Assembly (NCBI RefSeq): GCF_000485595.1
Contig: NW_014577874.1
Location: 61,766-89,466 of the forward strand
DNA length: 27,701 nt
DNA from: Priapulus caudatus
Taxonomy: Eukaryota; Priapulida; Priapulimorpha; Priapulimorphida; Priapulidae
Direction of reading: 5' to 3'
The first letter of the stretch is position 1, and the number at the start of each line of letters is the position of its first letter. The position numbers and the translations under genes are program-made. The notes beneath the pieces were generated by a model, which had not been told where the DNA came from, searched no databases, and was given only the letters and a program-made list of their open reading frames with translations. Below, one piece after another: positions 1-12,700 of this stretch.

Positions 1-6
1 CCCTCG

Positions 7-42
<36 letters not shown>

Positions 43-45
43 CTC

Positions 46-99
<54 letters not shown>

Positions 100-277
100 T
101 GTCTCCCCCCTCTCTCTTTCTCCCCCCCCACCTCTCTCTCTCTCCTTCTATCTTTCTCTCCCCCCTCTCTCTTTCTCTCACGCACACACACTGTCTCCCC
201 CCCTCTCTCTCTCTACCAGACTACCTATCTCCCTCTCCCCTCCCCCCACCACACACACACATCTATCTATGACTCAC
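1..277. other. Intron downstream of exon 33: CT and CA microsatellites
   Basis: CTCTCT, CCCCC and CACACA tracts up to the donor of exon 33 (GTGAGTCAT at 277-269). I see no coding signal. Confidence 0.9.
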
Positions 278-559
278 TCTGGCAGCCGAACGGAGAGAAG
301 TTCCAGTATCCGTTCTTGCACGTGTCGCACGTGCGCCCGCGCACGCCGGGCTGGCACTCGCAGTCTCCCGTCTCCGCGTCGCACTGGCTGCTCATCGATG
401 CCTCCGAGCAGTTGCAGTGCGTGCATCCCTCGCAGGAGCTGAAGCCGTACATGTTGCGCTGGCAGCGGTCGCACGCGACTCCCTCGACGCCGGCGGCACA
501 GCGGCAGCTTCCGGTGTCAAAGTCGCACTCCTCCGTCCCGCACGCGTCGCACGAACAAC
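278..559 (-). CDS. LAMA5-like: Exon 33: LE20 and LE21
   Basis: Phase 1-1 exon of 282 bp with two modules: [18 protein letters not shown] ... [14 protein letters not shown] and [19 protein letters not shown] ... [14 protein letters not shown]. The first matches human CDCTPCGTEACDPHSG. Acceptor ATCTACAG, donor CCAGA|GTGAGT. The following exon (LE22) is outside the window. Confidence 0.95.
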
Positions 560-1684
560 CTGTAGATGGTGATGATGATGAGTGCTTGTGTTAGCTGGTG
601 ATGATGACGAGTGCTTGTGTTAGCTGGTGATGATGACGAGTGCTTGTGTTAGCTGGTGATGATGATGGGTGCTTGTGTTAGCTGGTGATGATGACGAGTG
701 CTTGTGTTAGCTGGTGATGATGACGAGTGCTTGTGTTAGCTGGTGATGATGATGGGTGCTTGTGTTAGCTGGTGATGATGACGGGTGCTTGTGTTAGCTG
801 CCCGACAGCCACGCACCGGCCACCAGCACCCTATCATCATCGTCATCGTCATCGTCATCGTCGTCGTCGTCAGCATCGTCATCGTCGTCGTCGTCAGCAT
901 CGTCATCGTCAGCATCGTCATCGTCATCGTCGTTATCAGCATCGTTGTCGTCATCGTCGTCATCGTCGTTATTAGCATCGTCGTCGTCAGCATCGTCGTC
1001 ATCGTCGTTATCAGCATCGTTGTCGTCATCGTCGTCATCGTCGTTATTAGCATCGTCGTCGTCAGCATCGTCGTCATCAGCATCATCACCATTATCATCA
1101 TTACTACCTCCCATGCACGCATCACTATAAGTTTAAAAATTAATTGCGCATGAGTAACCTACGGTCAGGGCAGCGCGCGAAATTAGCACCGGCACACCGG
1201 CATATGCCGGCAAATTATTTGAAGGGCCGGTAACATTGGCAAAACACCGGCCCTCCGAGCAACAACAACAAACAACAACAAATTAAAACGAAATTCCGAC
1301 GACATTGCGTCGATCACTACGTACGGACGCAGTTCTTTGCGATGATGGCGTCGCCGTAGTAACCGGGCACACATCGGCTGCAGGCAGGTCCTCCCGTGTC
1401 GTTGCCGCATGACAGACACTCTCCTGTCGCCGTGTCGCAGGGTTCGGGCGTGGACAGGTCGAGGTTGTCATTACACTCGCAGCGCACGCACGCCCCGCCC
1501 GGCTCCGTCGGGTCGCCCCAGTAACCAGCAGCACACCTAGTGGTGATAATTAATTTAATTTATTGTGCCCTAGTAAGCTACTGGCCTAGTATAGTGGGCT
1601 AGTAAAGAGATTCTCTCAGTTTTCACTGGCGGGTGCCGCCGCATACTAGTGGTGACACGGGGAAACACAGCGTAGTGAAAGAGA

Positions 1685-1724
<40 letters not shown>

Positions 1725-2980
1725 TAATAATAATGTACATAAGAATGTAGTACAGTAGTACTAACCTTGTAAGAGAAGGCGGGTGAAACTTACTTTCAGG
1801 ACAAGGAATTGAGCATTTTCTGGAGAATTATCTGGGAATCAGGAAATAGGTACTAATCCTCCCTCCCTCTCCCCTTCCTCTCTCCCAGCAGTACTTACAT
1901 CTCACAGTTGACACCCTTGTATCCTTCCAGACACACGCACGTCACCTCAAACCCGTCCTCGAGGGGAGTGCACGACGCCGCAAAGTTGTTGGCGACCGTC
2001 GGCAGAGGGCAGGCACAGATCTGACAGTCCCACTCGCTTCCCTGCGTCGCGTCGCCATAGTAACCGAGCTCGCAGCGATCGCAGTTGGCACCGACGGTGT
2101 TGTTGCGACAATCCTGCGACGGGAGATTCACGCATGAGGGGGTCACCTGAGTGACGCGCAGAGAGGAGGGCGGCGGCAGCTGTTGCCATGACAACCACCC
2201 GCCGCATAGTTACATCCTCCCGTCTTCATCATCTAAGTTATACCACCCTCTCCCTTCCACCATCTTCTATGTTCTACTTTCTCCGTCGTCTCCCGCCCCC
2301 TCCCCGGCGCCCCCTGACGGCAGCTGTACTTACGACGCACTCTCCGGTGTTGCGGTCGCAGGTTTCCGCGTGTCCGTAGCAGTTACACGGCACGCAGTGA
2401 CCGAGGTAGGGTCCCTCGTCCACGCGGTGGTAGCCCTCAGCACACACCTGCAACAACAACAACAACAACACCGTCACACACGCGCATGCACGCACGCACG
2501 CATGCACGCACGCACGTACGCACACGGACGTCCCATGCGACAATTTATTATCCAACTGAGATCTATCTCTTTATTAACTGAATGTCTTGGGTGAAAAAAT
2601 CGCTGTAACCTATTAATGACAGGACAGGTGTTGTTTGCTTTTTTCTCTACGGCCATCTTAGAATATCGGCGGCCATCTCAGAAAATATTCACACTTCTCA
2701 GGGAAAATGTCCATATCATCGCTTCTCTCGCTTCTACGACGGCCGACGAAGTTTCCGGCCGTCGTGCACAGATGGCAGCACACGTACCTCGCACGAGCTT
2801 CCCTCGTAGTTGCGCGGACACTGGCACTGTTCGACGCTGTGCGCCTGATCTAGGTCGTGTCCCTCTGTCTCGGCTCCTCCCACGATACCGATGGGGAGCG
2901 AGACGTTAGCAATCCTGCACGAAACACACAAGCATGAGAGAGAGGGAGAGAGCGAGCGAGCGAGTGAGAGAGAAAGAGGT

Positions 2981-3011
<31 letters not shown>

Positions 3012-6000
3012 GGTGAAAGAGAGAGAGGGAGAGAGAGCGAGCGAGCGAGAGAGAAAGAGAGAGAGGCGAGGGCCGAGAGAAAAGGAGCGAGCAGTGAGTG
3101 AGAGAGAGAGAGAGAAGAGGGTGAGAGAAAGAGGGTAGAGAGAGAGAGAGAGTGAGAGAAGAGAAAGAAAAGTGGGAGAGAAGACGAGAGAGAGAGAGAG
3201 AGAGAGGTGAGAGAGGGGTGAGAGAGAGAGAGGTGAGAGAAAGAGGGCGAGAGAGGGTGAGGGAAACGAGGGTGAGAGAGAGGGGTGAGAGAGAGGAGGG
3301 GTGAAAGAGAGAGGGGGTGAGAGAGAGAGAAGAGGAGTGAAAGAGAAGGGGTGAAAGAGAAGAGAGAGGGTGAGAGAGTGGGTGAGAAAGAGAGGGGTGA
3401 AAGAGAGGGGTGAAAGAGAGAGGGGTGAGAGAGAGAGAGGGGTGAGAGAGAGGGTGAGAGAGAGAGAGGGTGAGAGAGAGAAAGAGGCGTGAGAGAGAGA
3501 GGGGTGAGAGAGAGATGGTGAGAGAGAGGGGTGAGAGAGGGTTGTGAGAGAGAGAGGGTGAGAGAGGGGTGAGAAAGAGAGGGTGAGAGAGAGAGAGGCG
3601 TGAGCAAGAGAGGGGTGAGAGAGAGATGGTGTGAGAGAGGGGTGAGAGAGAGATGGTGAGAGATAAGGGTGAGAGAGAGGGGCGAGAGAGAGGGGTGAGA
3701 GAGAGATGGTGAGAAAAAGATGGTGAGAGAGAGGGGTGAGAGAGAGAGAGAGGGTGAGAGAGGGGTGAGAAAGAGAGGGGTGAGAGAGAGAGGGGTGAGA
3801 GAAAGAGAGGGGTGAGAGAAAGAGGGTGAGAGAGAGAGATGGTGAAAGAGAGAGGTGAAAGAGAGAGGAGTGAGAGAGAGAGGGTGAGAGAGAGAGAGCT
3901 CAAGAGGGTGACGGAGATAGGGAAAGATAGATTATAAAGAGGAGGAACAGTTATTTTCAGGATGGCGTGGCATTTTAATATATATAATATATATATGTAT
4001 ATGTATATATATTTATAATATATACATATCACATATCGAGGTATATATATACATATATAATAAACCATAATAATGTTAGACAGGAAGCCCATCTCACATT
4101 GAGTCCTGGGTGGCGCTGTAGTAGGTTGCGCGTATGTGCAGCGACGTGACGTCCGCTAGCACCATCATGAACTGCTCGCGCGTCACCGCCACCTGGTGGG
4201 CAGCGTCGTCGGCGAGGACGAACGAGGATTCTACGAGAGCGACAGAGATGTGGGTGGAGAGTTCAGGCTCCGGCTGATCCATGGACGTGTGAACAACACT
4301 GATGTTGTTACCCTGTACACACGCACGCACGTGCGGCAGATGTGAGCGGGGGAGGGGAGCGGGGTAGAGAGAGAGAGAAAGAGAACATGTCATTATAAAT
4401 ACGTGATAGATTGTATTATGCAGATGCTTACATTATTCTCGTTTTTATTGTTAATGTATTTATTATTATAAATAAAATAATTTTTTTTTTAAATTATTAT
4501 TATTATTATTATAATTTGTGAGGGCGCCACCTACCGTGATGATGACATCACCCTGGATGATGCGGTAAGCGTCCTGATCTGCCGGCGTGTGCGCGACAGA
4601 GTAGGTCAGGCGACCTCCGTATGACGTCACCTGCAGACGATACACACCTCTGATAGCGCCCTCTAGTGGTTAAAGTCTTACAGCAACTTTAAACAAGTGC
4701 CGCAGAGCGACAGTGCTCAACTGACGTGTACTGTAGCCGGATATTCTTCTGATAAACTCACTGGCAACCGAATCAAGTGCGCCCTCCCACCACCGCGTTG
4801 ATAGGCTTTGCTATACCGGTGGTACAGTAATAAAGATATAGATGTGTAACTTTAATGACTTCGCTATATTAACGTTATCATGGATATGCGTCGAGCGCGA
4901 GCGTAGTGGTGGTGGTGGGGGGAGGATGGGGGCGGGTGGAGGGGGCTCTAATAGCAAAAGCAGTTCAGTCCTTTGTTAACAGTAAACAAATCCATGTTTA
5001 ACCCTCCTCTTGAGGGTCAAAAGGTTATCAGACACTTACTCTTCGTACGTCAGCGGAAAGCACATTTCACGCGATCCTTTCAATAAAGTGATAAAAATAA
5101 AGCGCTGAAACAAAAAAGTTTTGCACTCGGTCCGTTAGACCATGTCCTCAGAAAATGTCTGATATCTGACCTTTTCCCCACTGCCCTTTGACCTGTGACG
5201 TCCAATTTCGCGCTGGTGATGGGTTTCCTCCCCATCACACTATAGCCATCGAATATTAAGAGCGTAGGTCGAGCCGTTGAGATCTGTGCCGCAATTCCAT
5301 ATTTCCTCCTATACCTTAAGTTAAGTACACATCTTGACCTTTGACCCATGACCCCCAAATTCGACATCCCGAGTCCTTTTCGCGATCCCCCCCGACGTCC
5401 CGAATATCAAGATCGTACATCACGCGGTTAAGATTTGTGCCGTAACTGTTGACGCACGGACGGACGGACGGACGAACATTCATGCGATTCTACCAGCTGC
5501 ATCTGACTTCGTCAGCTGAGCTAATAATTGACCATTCATGCAAACGCGCAGTAGAACATTCAGTTGCGTTTTCATCTAATCTCGGCAAAACGGGTGACCT
5601 ATTTATTCGCATTCAATTCGGTTTCTAGCAAACGATTCGATAATTCACGAACGATTTTTCTTTTGCTACCGTATATACTCGCGTAATAACCGCAAATTTG
5701 GCCTCAGATTTCAACCCTGTATTTGCTCTGCGGTTTATAAGTGCGCCATACCGTGAGGGGAAATATACTAGGCGCAATACTTGGTTACCCGATTCAAATT
5801 GAGGTGCTGCTTACAGGCGCCCGCGGTTATTACGCGATCATATAGTACGGTAAGCATCGAATCCTAGCTTTACCCACTTAACCGCGCTCACAATTTAAAG
5901 TCTAAATTCCCGCCCATCATTTTGCACGCGACGCCGTCGCCACCTGGCGGTCGTACCTTGTCGCCGAGGTAGGGCGCAGGAGCAACGAAGTACGACGCGG

Positions 6001-7044
6001 CGTCGGGGTCGATGGGTCGCGATTCACGGACGCGTACGTTGATAAGCGTCGGGTCGTTGTAGGCGAGGTTAGAAGCATCGTCTATCAACGGGTTCTCGAG
6101 GTTTGTCACGTTCCAGTCCCGCATGTCCATGATCTGCGGGGGAGAGAGAACGCGCCATGTCAGAACAATAGAACGTCAGACGCCATGTCAGAACAAGAGA
6201 ACGTCGCTGTGTATGCATGTCGCAGACGCTTTTAGCATTTCCGAGCTACTCGGCAGTAAGTAAAACGCAGAGATGCATATATAGCACATATATAGCGCAT
6301 ATATAGCGCATATATAGCGCATATATAGCGCATATATAGCGCATATTTAGCGCATATATAGCGCATCTATAGCGCATATATAGCGCATATATAGCGCATA
6401 TATAGCACATATAGTCCTGAATGATTACAATGAGTTGACATTATAACTCCATTTACAAGAATCAAATTTCAGTAGGTTCGCATTTTTTTTCGGCAAAAAC
6501 GCAAGTAACTTTACTGAAAAGCATTTCTGCCAAGTTCTGAGCAAAAGTCGGAGAAGAAGGTCAGAGTGAAAGGTCTGAGCAAGAGTTCAAAGCAAGAAGA
6601 TCGGAGCTATAATAGCCCGGCGGATATCGTGAGGTGGCGCCACCTACGTATACGACGACGAGCTCGGAGCTGGCGCAGGCCTTGGTTACTCCGAAGCAGA
6701 AGCAGCTCGTGCATCCCTTCTCGTTGTCTGGGTGAAGGTAGTAGGAGCCTGGTGCGCACTGGTCACAGCGCGCTCCCTCCACATTGTCCTGCGGTGGATA
6801 GAGAGAGACGTACATAGTGATATAGCGCACAGGCTGCTACTGCTGTGTGACTGTTGTACTTATTGTTACTCAATACAGATGATAGAGAGAGGATAGAGAG
6901 AGACAGATATATAGCTGATATATAGAGATGGCTTCTTTCTCTCTCTCTCTCGTCTCTCTTTTTTTTCTCTCTCTTTCGCTCTATCTATCTCTATCTTTCT
7001 CGCGAGTGAGCTCTCTCTCTCTCTATCTCTCTCTCCCTCTCACA

Positions 7045-7080
<36 letters not shown>

Positions 7081-9673
7081 CCCTCCTACACTATCTCCCT
7101 CTCCCTCTCCATCTATCTATCTCTCTCTCCTCTCCCCCTCTCCCACACATACCTTACAGATGCAGTCACCGTTCGTCTGGTCACACACATCGCGCGTGAC
7201 TCCATACCGGCTGCACGTGCAGTCTACGCAGTGAGGGTAGGCGTAGCTGCCCACCATGCAGTCCGTGCACTGCCTCCCGACCACGTTCTCCTTACAGCTG
7301 AAGCAGGACGACACGGAACGCTGTGTTATGACATGGAACACGATACGATGACACGGAATGTGGTGTTGTCACATGAAACACGGCTTGACGACCCTAACCC
7401 TAACCCTAACCCTAACGAGGTCTAGCGACAATAAACACAGTGTAACCACACAGGGGACGATGTAATGACACAAAAACACAGTTATGACATGGAATGCAAT
7501 GTAGCAAAACGGAACATGGAATAACAACATGGAATGCAGTTGAATGACACGGAACGCGGCATAATCTAACAAAACAACAATAAAAACTCGATATTCCCCA
7601 CCCCCTTGCTCCTGCCTGCCCGCCCGGCAGTGCCACCTACCGGCACTTTCCCGTGATGAGGTCACAGGTCATGTTGCGGTCTTCGACACCATAGTATTCG
7701 CACGCACACTCCTCACAGCCGATAAAAGGATCGTAGCCGAACGTCTCCGGCAGGCAGACGTTGCACTGTGGCCCGGCGACGTTGGGCGGACAGATGCACT
7801 TACCAGTGTCCTGCTCACAGATGCCGTTAGGGCAGTTACACTCTGCAAGGAAGACACAGCCATGGGTGAGTGAGTGAGTGAGTGGAAGCGAGAAAACGAG
7901 TGAGAGAGGGAGTGAGTATGGTTATGTAGTAACTATGGTTATGTAGTAACTATACTTTTACACACACTTACTCCGGCTATGTAGTGTGGTATGGTTATGT
8001 AGTAACTACTCTTACACACACTTACTCTGGCTATGTAGTGTGGTATGGTTATGTAGTAACCACTCTTACACACACACTTACTGTGGCTATGTAGTGTGGT
8101 ATGGTTATGTAGTAACCACTCTTACACACACACTTACTCTGGCTATGTAGTGTGGTATGGTTATGTAGTAACCACTCTTACACACACACTTACTCTGGCG
8201 GTTACTACATAACCATACCACACTACATAGCCACAGTAAGTGTTGTGTAAGAGTGGTTACTACATAACCATACCACACTACATATGTGTGTGTAAGAGTG
8301 GTTACTACATAACCATACCACACTACATAGCCAGAGTAAGTGTGTGTGTAAGAGTCTTACTGTGGCTATGTAGTGTGGTATGGTTATGTAGTAACCACTC
8401 TTACACACACACTTACTCTGGCTATGTAGTGTGGTATGGTTATGTAGTAACCACTGTTACACACATACTTACTGTGGCTATGTAGTGTGGTATGGTTATG
8501 TTACAGTGATGGGAATCGGCTGGAATTTCATAATCGATTATCGGTTTCCCTTAACCGATCGATAATCGATTATAATCGGATAATCGGTTAATAATAGCAT
8601 AGATTAAATTTAATCTTACATTTTATATACAATTATACATAGCATTCAATATTATCATGTTTTATGATCATGTAGTAACTCTGTGAAGGTTGCTGTATGT
8701 ATATCAATGTCTGTTCCTCCTATACAGTATTTAATCAATTTAAAAAGAAATGGTTTAAATGCCTTTATTAAAACATTAAAAGTTTTAAACAAACATGATC
8801 AAGACTTGTTCTTTATTATAGTAAGTAAGTTGTTTGTGTTCTAATAGTGTAGGCTGTGTAGCCGAGTTAATGTCCTGCCAATGGAATATCCTCTCCAACA
8901 CAATGTAACAAACAATACGGATAGTAGAATCTCATCTACGGATAACATCTGTGGGACAGTGTCAAACCACAAAAAGTACCACGTAATTTTTCATCAAACA
9001 TTGGTTAGCCATCATAATATGCATAAATTACTGTGATGTACAATAAATGTGTATGAATTTGAATTTTGTGATCGATTCTCATCTAATCAGCAGCCTGGTT
9101 ATATGAAATTATGAAGTTCCTGTTATCGTGAGTTTGCTCGTAGCTACGATGTGTTTCTGTCAACGCTACTCTCGTAGCATTAACCCCCTGCAGGACTTGT
9201 GCTCTACTTGTCATATCAATTCACACATCGTGAGTACAGTTCCTCGTTTGTTTGTTTTGGTATTTCCGATAATCGATTATTTGTTTTCATAATCGATTAT
9301 CGAATTTGAGACTATAATCGATCGATTTTCGATTATAATCGATCATCGGGACATCACTAGTTATGTATAGTAACTACTCTTACACACACACTTACTCTGG
9401 CAGTTAGGGAAGCCGTAGTAGCCAGGGTGACATTGTGAGCAGATGCGGCCGATGACGTTGTCCTTACAGATGCAGCGTCCGCCAAACTCCTCACACTGGA
9501 AGCTGAGCGACCCGTCAATGTTGCACCCGCACTGCAGCGCACCGTTGTTGTACTCAGTAGTCAGCGAGAATACTGCGTCACGGCAGAAGCCTTGCCGACT
9601 AGGGCTGTGTGTGTGAGAAAGAGAGAGAGAAGATAAAGGAGAGGTAATATAGAGATAAAGTAGAAATAGATGT

Positions 9674-9704
<31 letters not shown>

Positions 9705-12700
9705 AAGAGAGAGGGGGAGAGAGGGGGGAAGAAAGAGAAAGCGAGAGAGATGAAGGAGAGATAACAGAGAGACGTAATGTTCTAGAACTGTCATGTACTA
9801 TACATATACTATATTTATATATGTATAATATACTGTAGAGGTAACGTAGAGGGAGAGAGAGAGAAAAAGAGAGAGAGAGAGAGAGAGAGAAAGCAAGAAA
9901 ATGCAGGAGAGATAACAGAGAGACGTAATGTTCTAGAACTGTCATGTAACTAGTATCGCTATAACGACCCATGCGGAATGTCTCACGCACCATACGCACG
10001 CGCAGAATCACACACATGGTCGCACACACAGTCACACACAGAATCACACACGCGAGCAGCAGCTCTGCAGACACTCACTCCACGTAGAAGTGATCCTTGG
10101 CGCATTCCTGGATGAAGTCTGAAGCCTTGTCCACCATCCCCTTAGCGTTGAAGTCCGGTCGCTGGTCGGTCGATGGAATCACCAACACATAGTCCTACAC
10201 GGAAATAAAACATATTAATTAATGTATACAATGCTACAACACATAGTCCTACATGTACGAGAAAACCAACAATAACCTTCACAGTGATCTCTAAATTGTT
10301 ATAAAATGTAGTCCTAAACAGTCATGAAACATACAATAACCTTTACAGTGACCTCTACGACATTATAACAAATAAATAACTAGAAAGGGCAGTTGTCGCC
10401 AACTACAAGTATCCCCCGTGTTTTCCCCAAGATGTGTAAGTATACAAAATTTGGTCGCGCTAGGGCAATTAGGGGCGAGTTATAGAGCGGAAGGGAAATA
10501 TGATGAAGGTCAAGGTCAATGTCAATGTCAAATAAAGGTTGCAGTGACCTGGTTTTGGTATGCGACACACATTCTCCCCCAAGATGTGTAAGCATAGCAA
10601 GTTTGGTAGCGCTAGGTCAATTAGGGGCCGAGTTATAGAGCGGAAAGGAAATATGATCAAGGTCAAGGTAAAGGTCAAATATAGGTTGCAGTGACCTGGT
10701 TTTGGTACGCTGCGCACCTTCTCCCCAAGATGTGTAAGTATACCAAGTTTGGTAGCGCTAGGTCAATTAGGGGCCGAGTTAGAGAGCGGAAGGAAAATAT
10801 GATCAAGGTCAAGGTAAAGGTCAAATAAAGGTTGCAGTGACCTGGTTTTGGTATGCGACACACATTCTCCCCAAGAGGTGTAAGTATACCAAGTTTGATA
10901 GCGCTAGGTCAATTAGGGGTCGAGTTATAAAGCGGAAGGAAAATTGTCTGCGGCGGCGGCGGCTGGGGAGACATGAAACCACAGTATCCCCGTCGACTTC
11001 GTCGCGGGGGATACAATAAATCCCAAACATTCATGAAACATACAATACGATCTACAGTACACACATCTAAGCATAATTTAAACACATTTGAACTGAAAAT
11101 ACGCAAAGAACCGATAGATTTGCATTCCTTTAAGCAATATATGATCAGTAGCCACCGCACTCAGCATACGACACACGCTAGACCTACCATCCACAGACTC
11201 TTCCTGCCGGCCACCTGGAAGGACAGGGTGAAGTTCTCTTGAACCTCAAACTGGAAATCTCTGCTTCCCGTCTCCACCAGAGAGCGACACCCAGAGAGGG
11301 AGCCACAGTAGGGCACCGGCAACACGGCTGCAGCACAGCGACGTGGAAAACATTAGCGTGGCAACAACACAAGAACAGTAAAATGGCAACTAAAACTGGC
11401 AATTGCCCTATTAATTGCCCCCCACGCGCAACCCCCTGCACACTCCCCCTCCCCCCATGCGCGACCCCTGCACGACCCCCGCGTACCTTCGTAGACGTGG
11501 TATCCGTTGTCGACGATGACGTCGAGTGAGAACTCGCTGTGCTTCGGCTGATAGTGATGCGACACGAAGCTGTAGGTTCCCGGCCGCGACACCGTCCCCT
11601 GCACCTCCAGCGCCCCCTGAAGGACAGCAAAGACAACATGAGTGTCACACGCGAGTATTTAAAAATCTATGAGCCGCGAGTACTAATGAACGAAAAGCTG
11701 GTCTCTGCGTATTTAGGCGATAGGTGCTTCCATTGTATGTGGAGAAACTTGCATTCGCAAATGTTCCAGTATTACGAGAATCGTGACGATAGACGATGAT
11801 AAGATGATGACATATTATATGAGAACCCGCTGTGCTCTGCGCTACACTCTATACTCTCTCGCATGTGCCTCTGTGCTGCCACCTATGCACACGTCGGTGC
11901 TGCCACCTACCTCGTTCTCGCTCATGTACACGAGTCCGATGTCTTTGTCGTAGACATCAGCTATCATCTCGATGTCTGGCACGCGGCGGTCAGCGTTGAC
12001 CCCGGCCTCGACCTCATAGCGAACCGCCGACGGCAGCAGCGGGAAGCTAGACTCCTCACACCTACAGATATGTATATTATAGTTTATTATTATTATTATA
12101 GTACATCAAACTTATTAGTAGGTAACTATTAGCAACCGACTCTAGACACACAAACAGGTTCATATTCGGATTATAATTAGTCGTAGCATTATGGAAGCCC
12201 TGAAACAACATCCGACTTTTTGAGTTTCGGAGTTTTCGAGTTTCTGAGTTTCTGAGTTTCCGAGTTTCTGAGTTTCCGAGTTTCTTCTGCGCATACACCA
12301 GAGATAATAGAACACTGTCACGGTTAGCGTCGTAAATTAACTTGCAAACGCCACCGCCAGATGGCGCTACGCGGTCTATCTGCGTTTCGGGTGAATCAGT
12401 GGAATATCGTCAGCACTCTCGTAGTTCTGCTACAGGGTAGCGAAGGAGCAGTGTAGGGAGGGGGAGAGGGAGGGGGAGGGGNNNNNNNNNNNNNNNNNNN
12501 NNNNNNNNNNNNNNNNNNNNNNNNNNNNNNNNNNNNNNNNNNNNNNNNNNNNNNNNNNNNNNNNNNNNNNNNNNNNNNNNNNNNNNNNNNNNNNNNNNNN
12601 NNNNNNNNNNNNNNNNNNNNNNNNNNNNNNNNNNNNNNNNNNNNNNNNNNNNNNNNNNNNNNNNNNNNNNNNNNNNNNNNNNNNNNNNNNNNNNNNNNNN

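Larger units (their letters stand above)
4631..5956. other. Intron 26-27
   Basis: 1.3 kb containing the CTCF-type motif, a G-rich GGTGGTGG patch at 4905-4945, the pearl-like element and the TA-flanked MITE. No exon signal between the L4a exons, which join directly in phase 0. Confidence 0.85.

Noticed and set aside
736-1153. Overlapping ORFs of Met/Thr, Val/Ile, Asp and Ser repeats
   Set aside because: Products of the TCG/TCA array in an intron.
2734-4092. 452-codon minus-strand ORF, Ser/Leu/Pro rich
   Set aside because: It is the translated GA/CT repeat. Only its last part (2914-2788) is coding, as laminin exon 29 with a clear acceptor.
7392-7416. Chromosome end
   Set aside because: Only four telomere-type units with laminin exons on both sides.
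7921-8502. CRISPR-like regularly spaced repeats
   Set aside because: Units are contiguous with no unique spacers, the source is an animal genome, and the repeat derives from a splice-donor region.
10380-11242. Several 60-90-codon ORFs of TFTLTLIIF / [15 protein letters not shown] type
   Set aside because: They repeat with the ~148-bp core units of the pearl-like element and cover it antisense; no independent gene signal.
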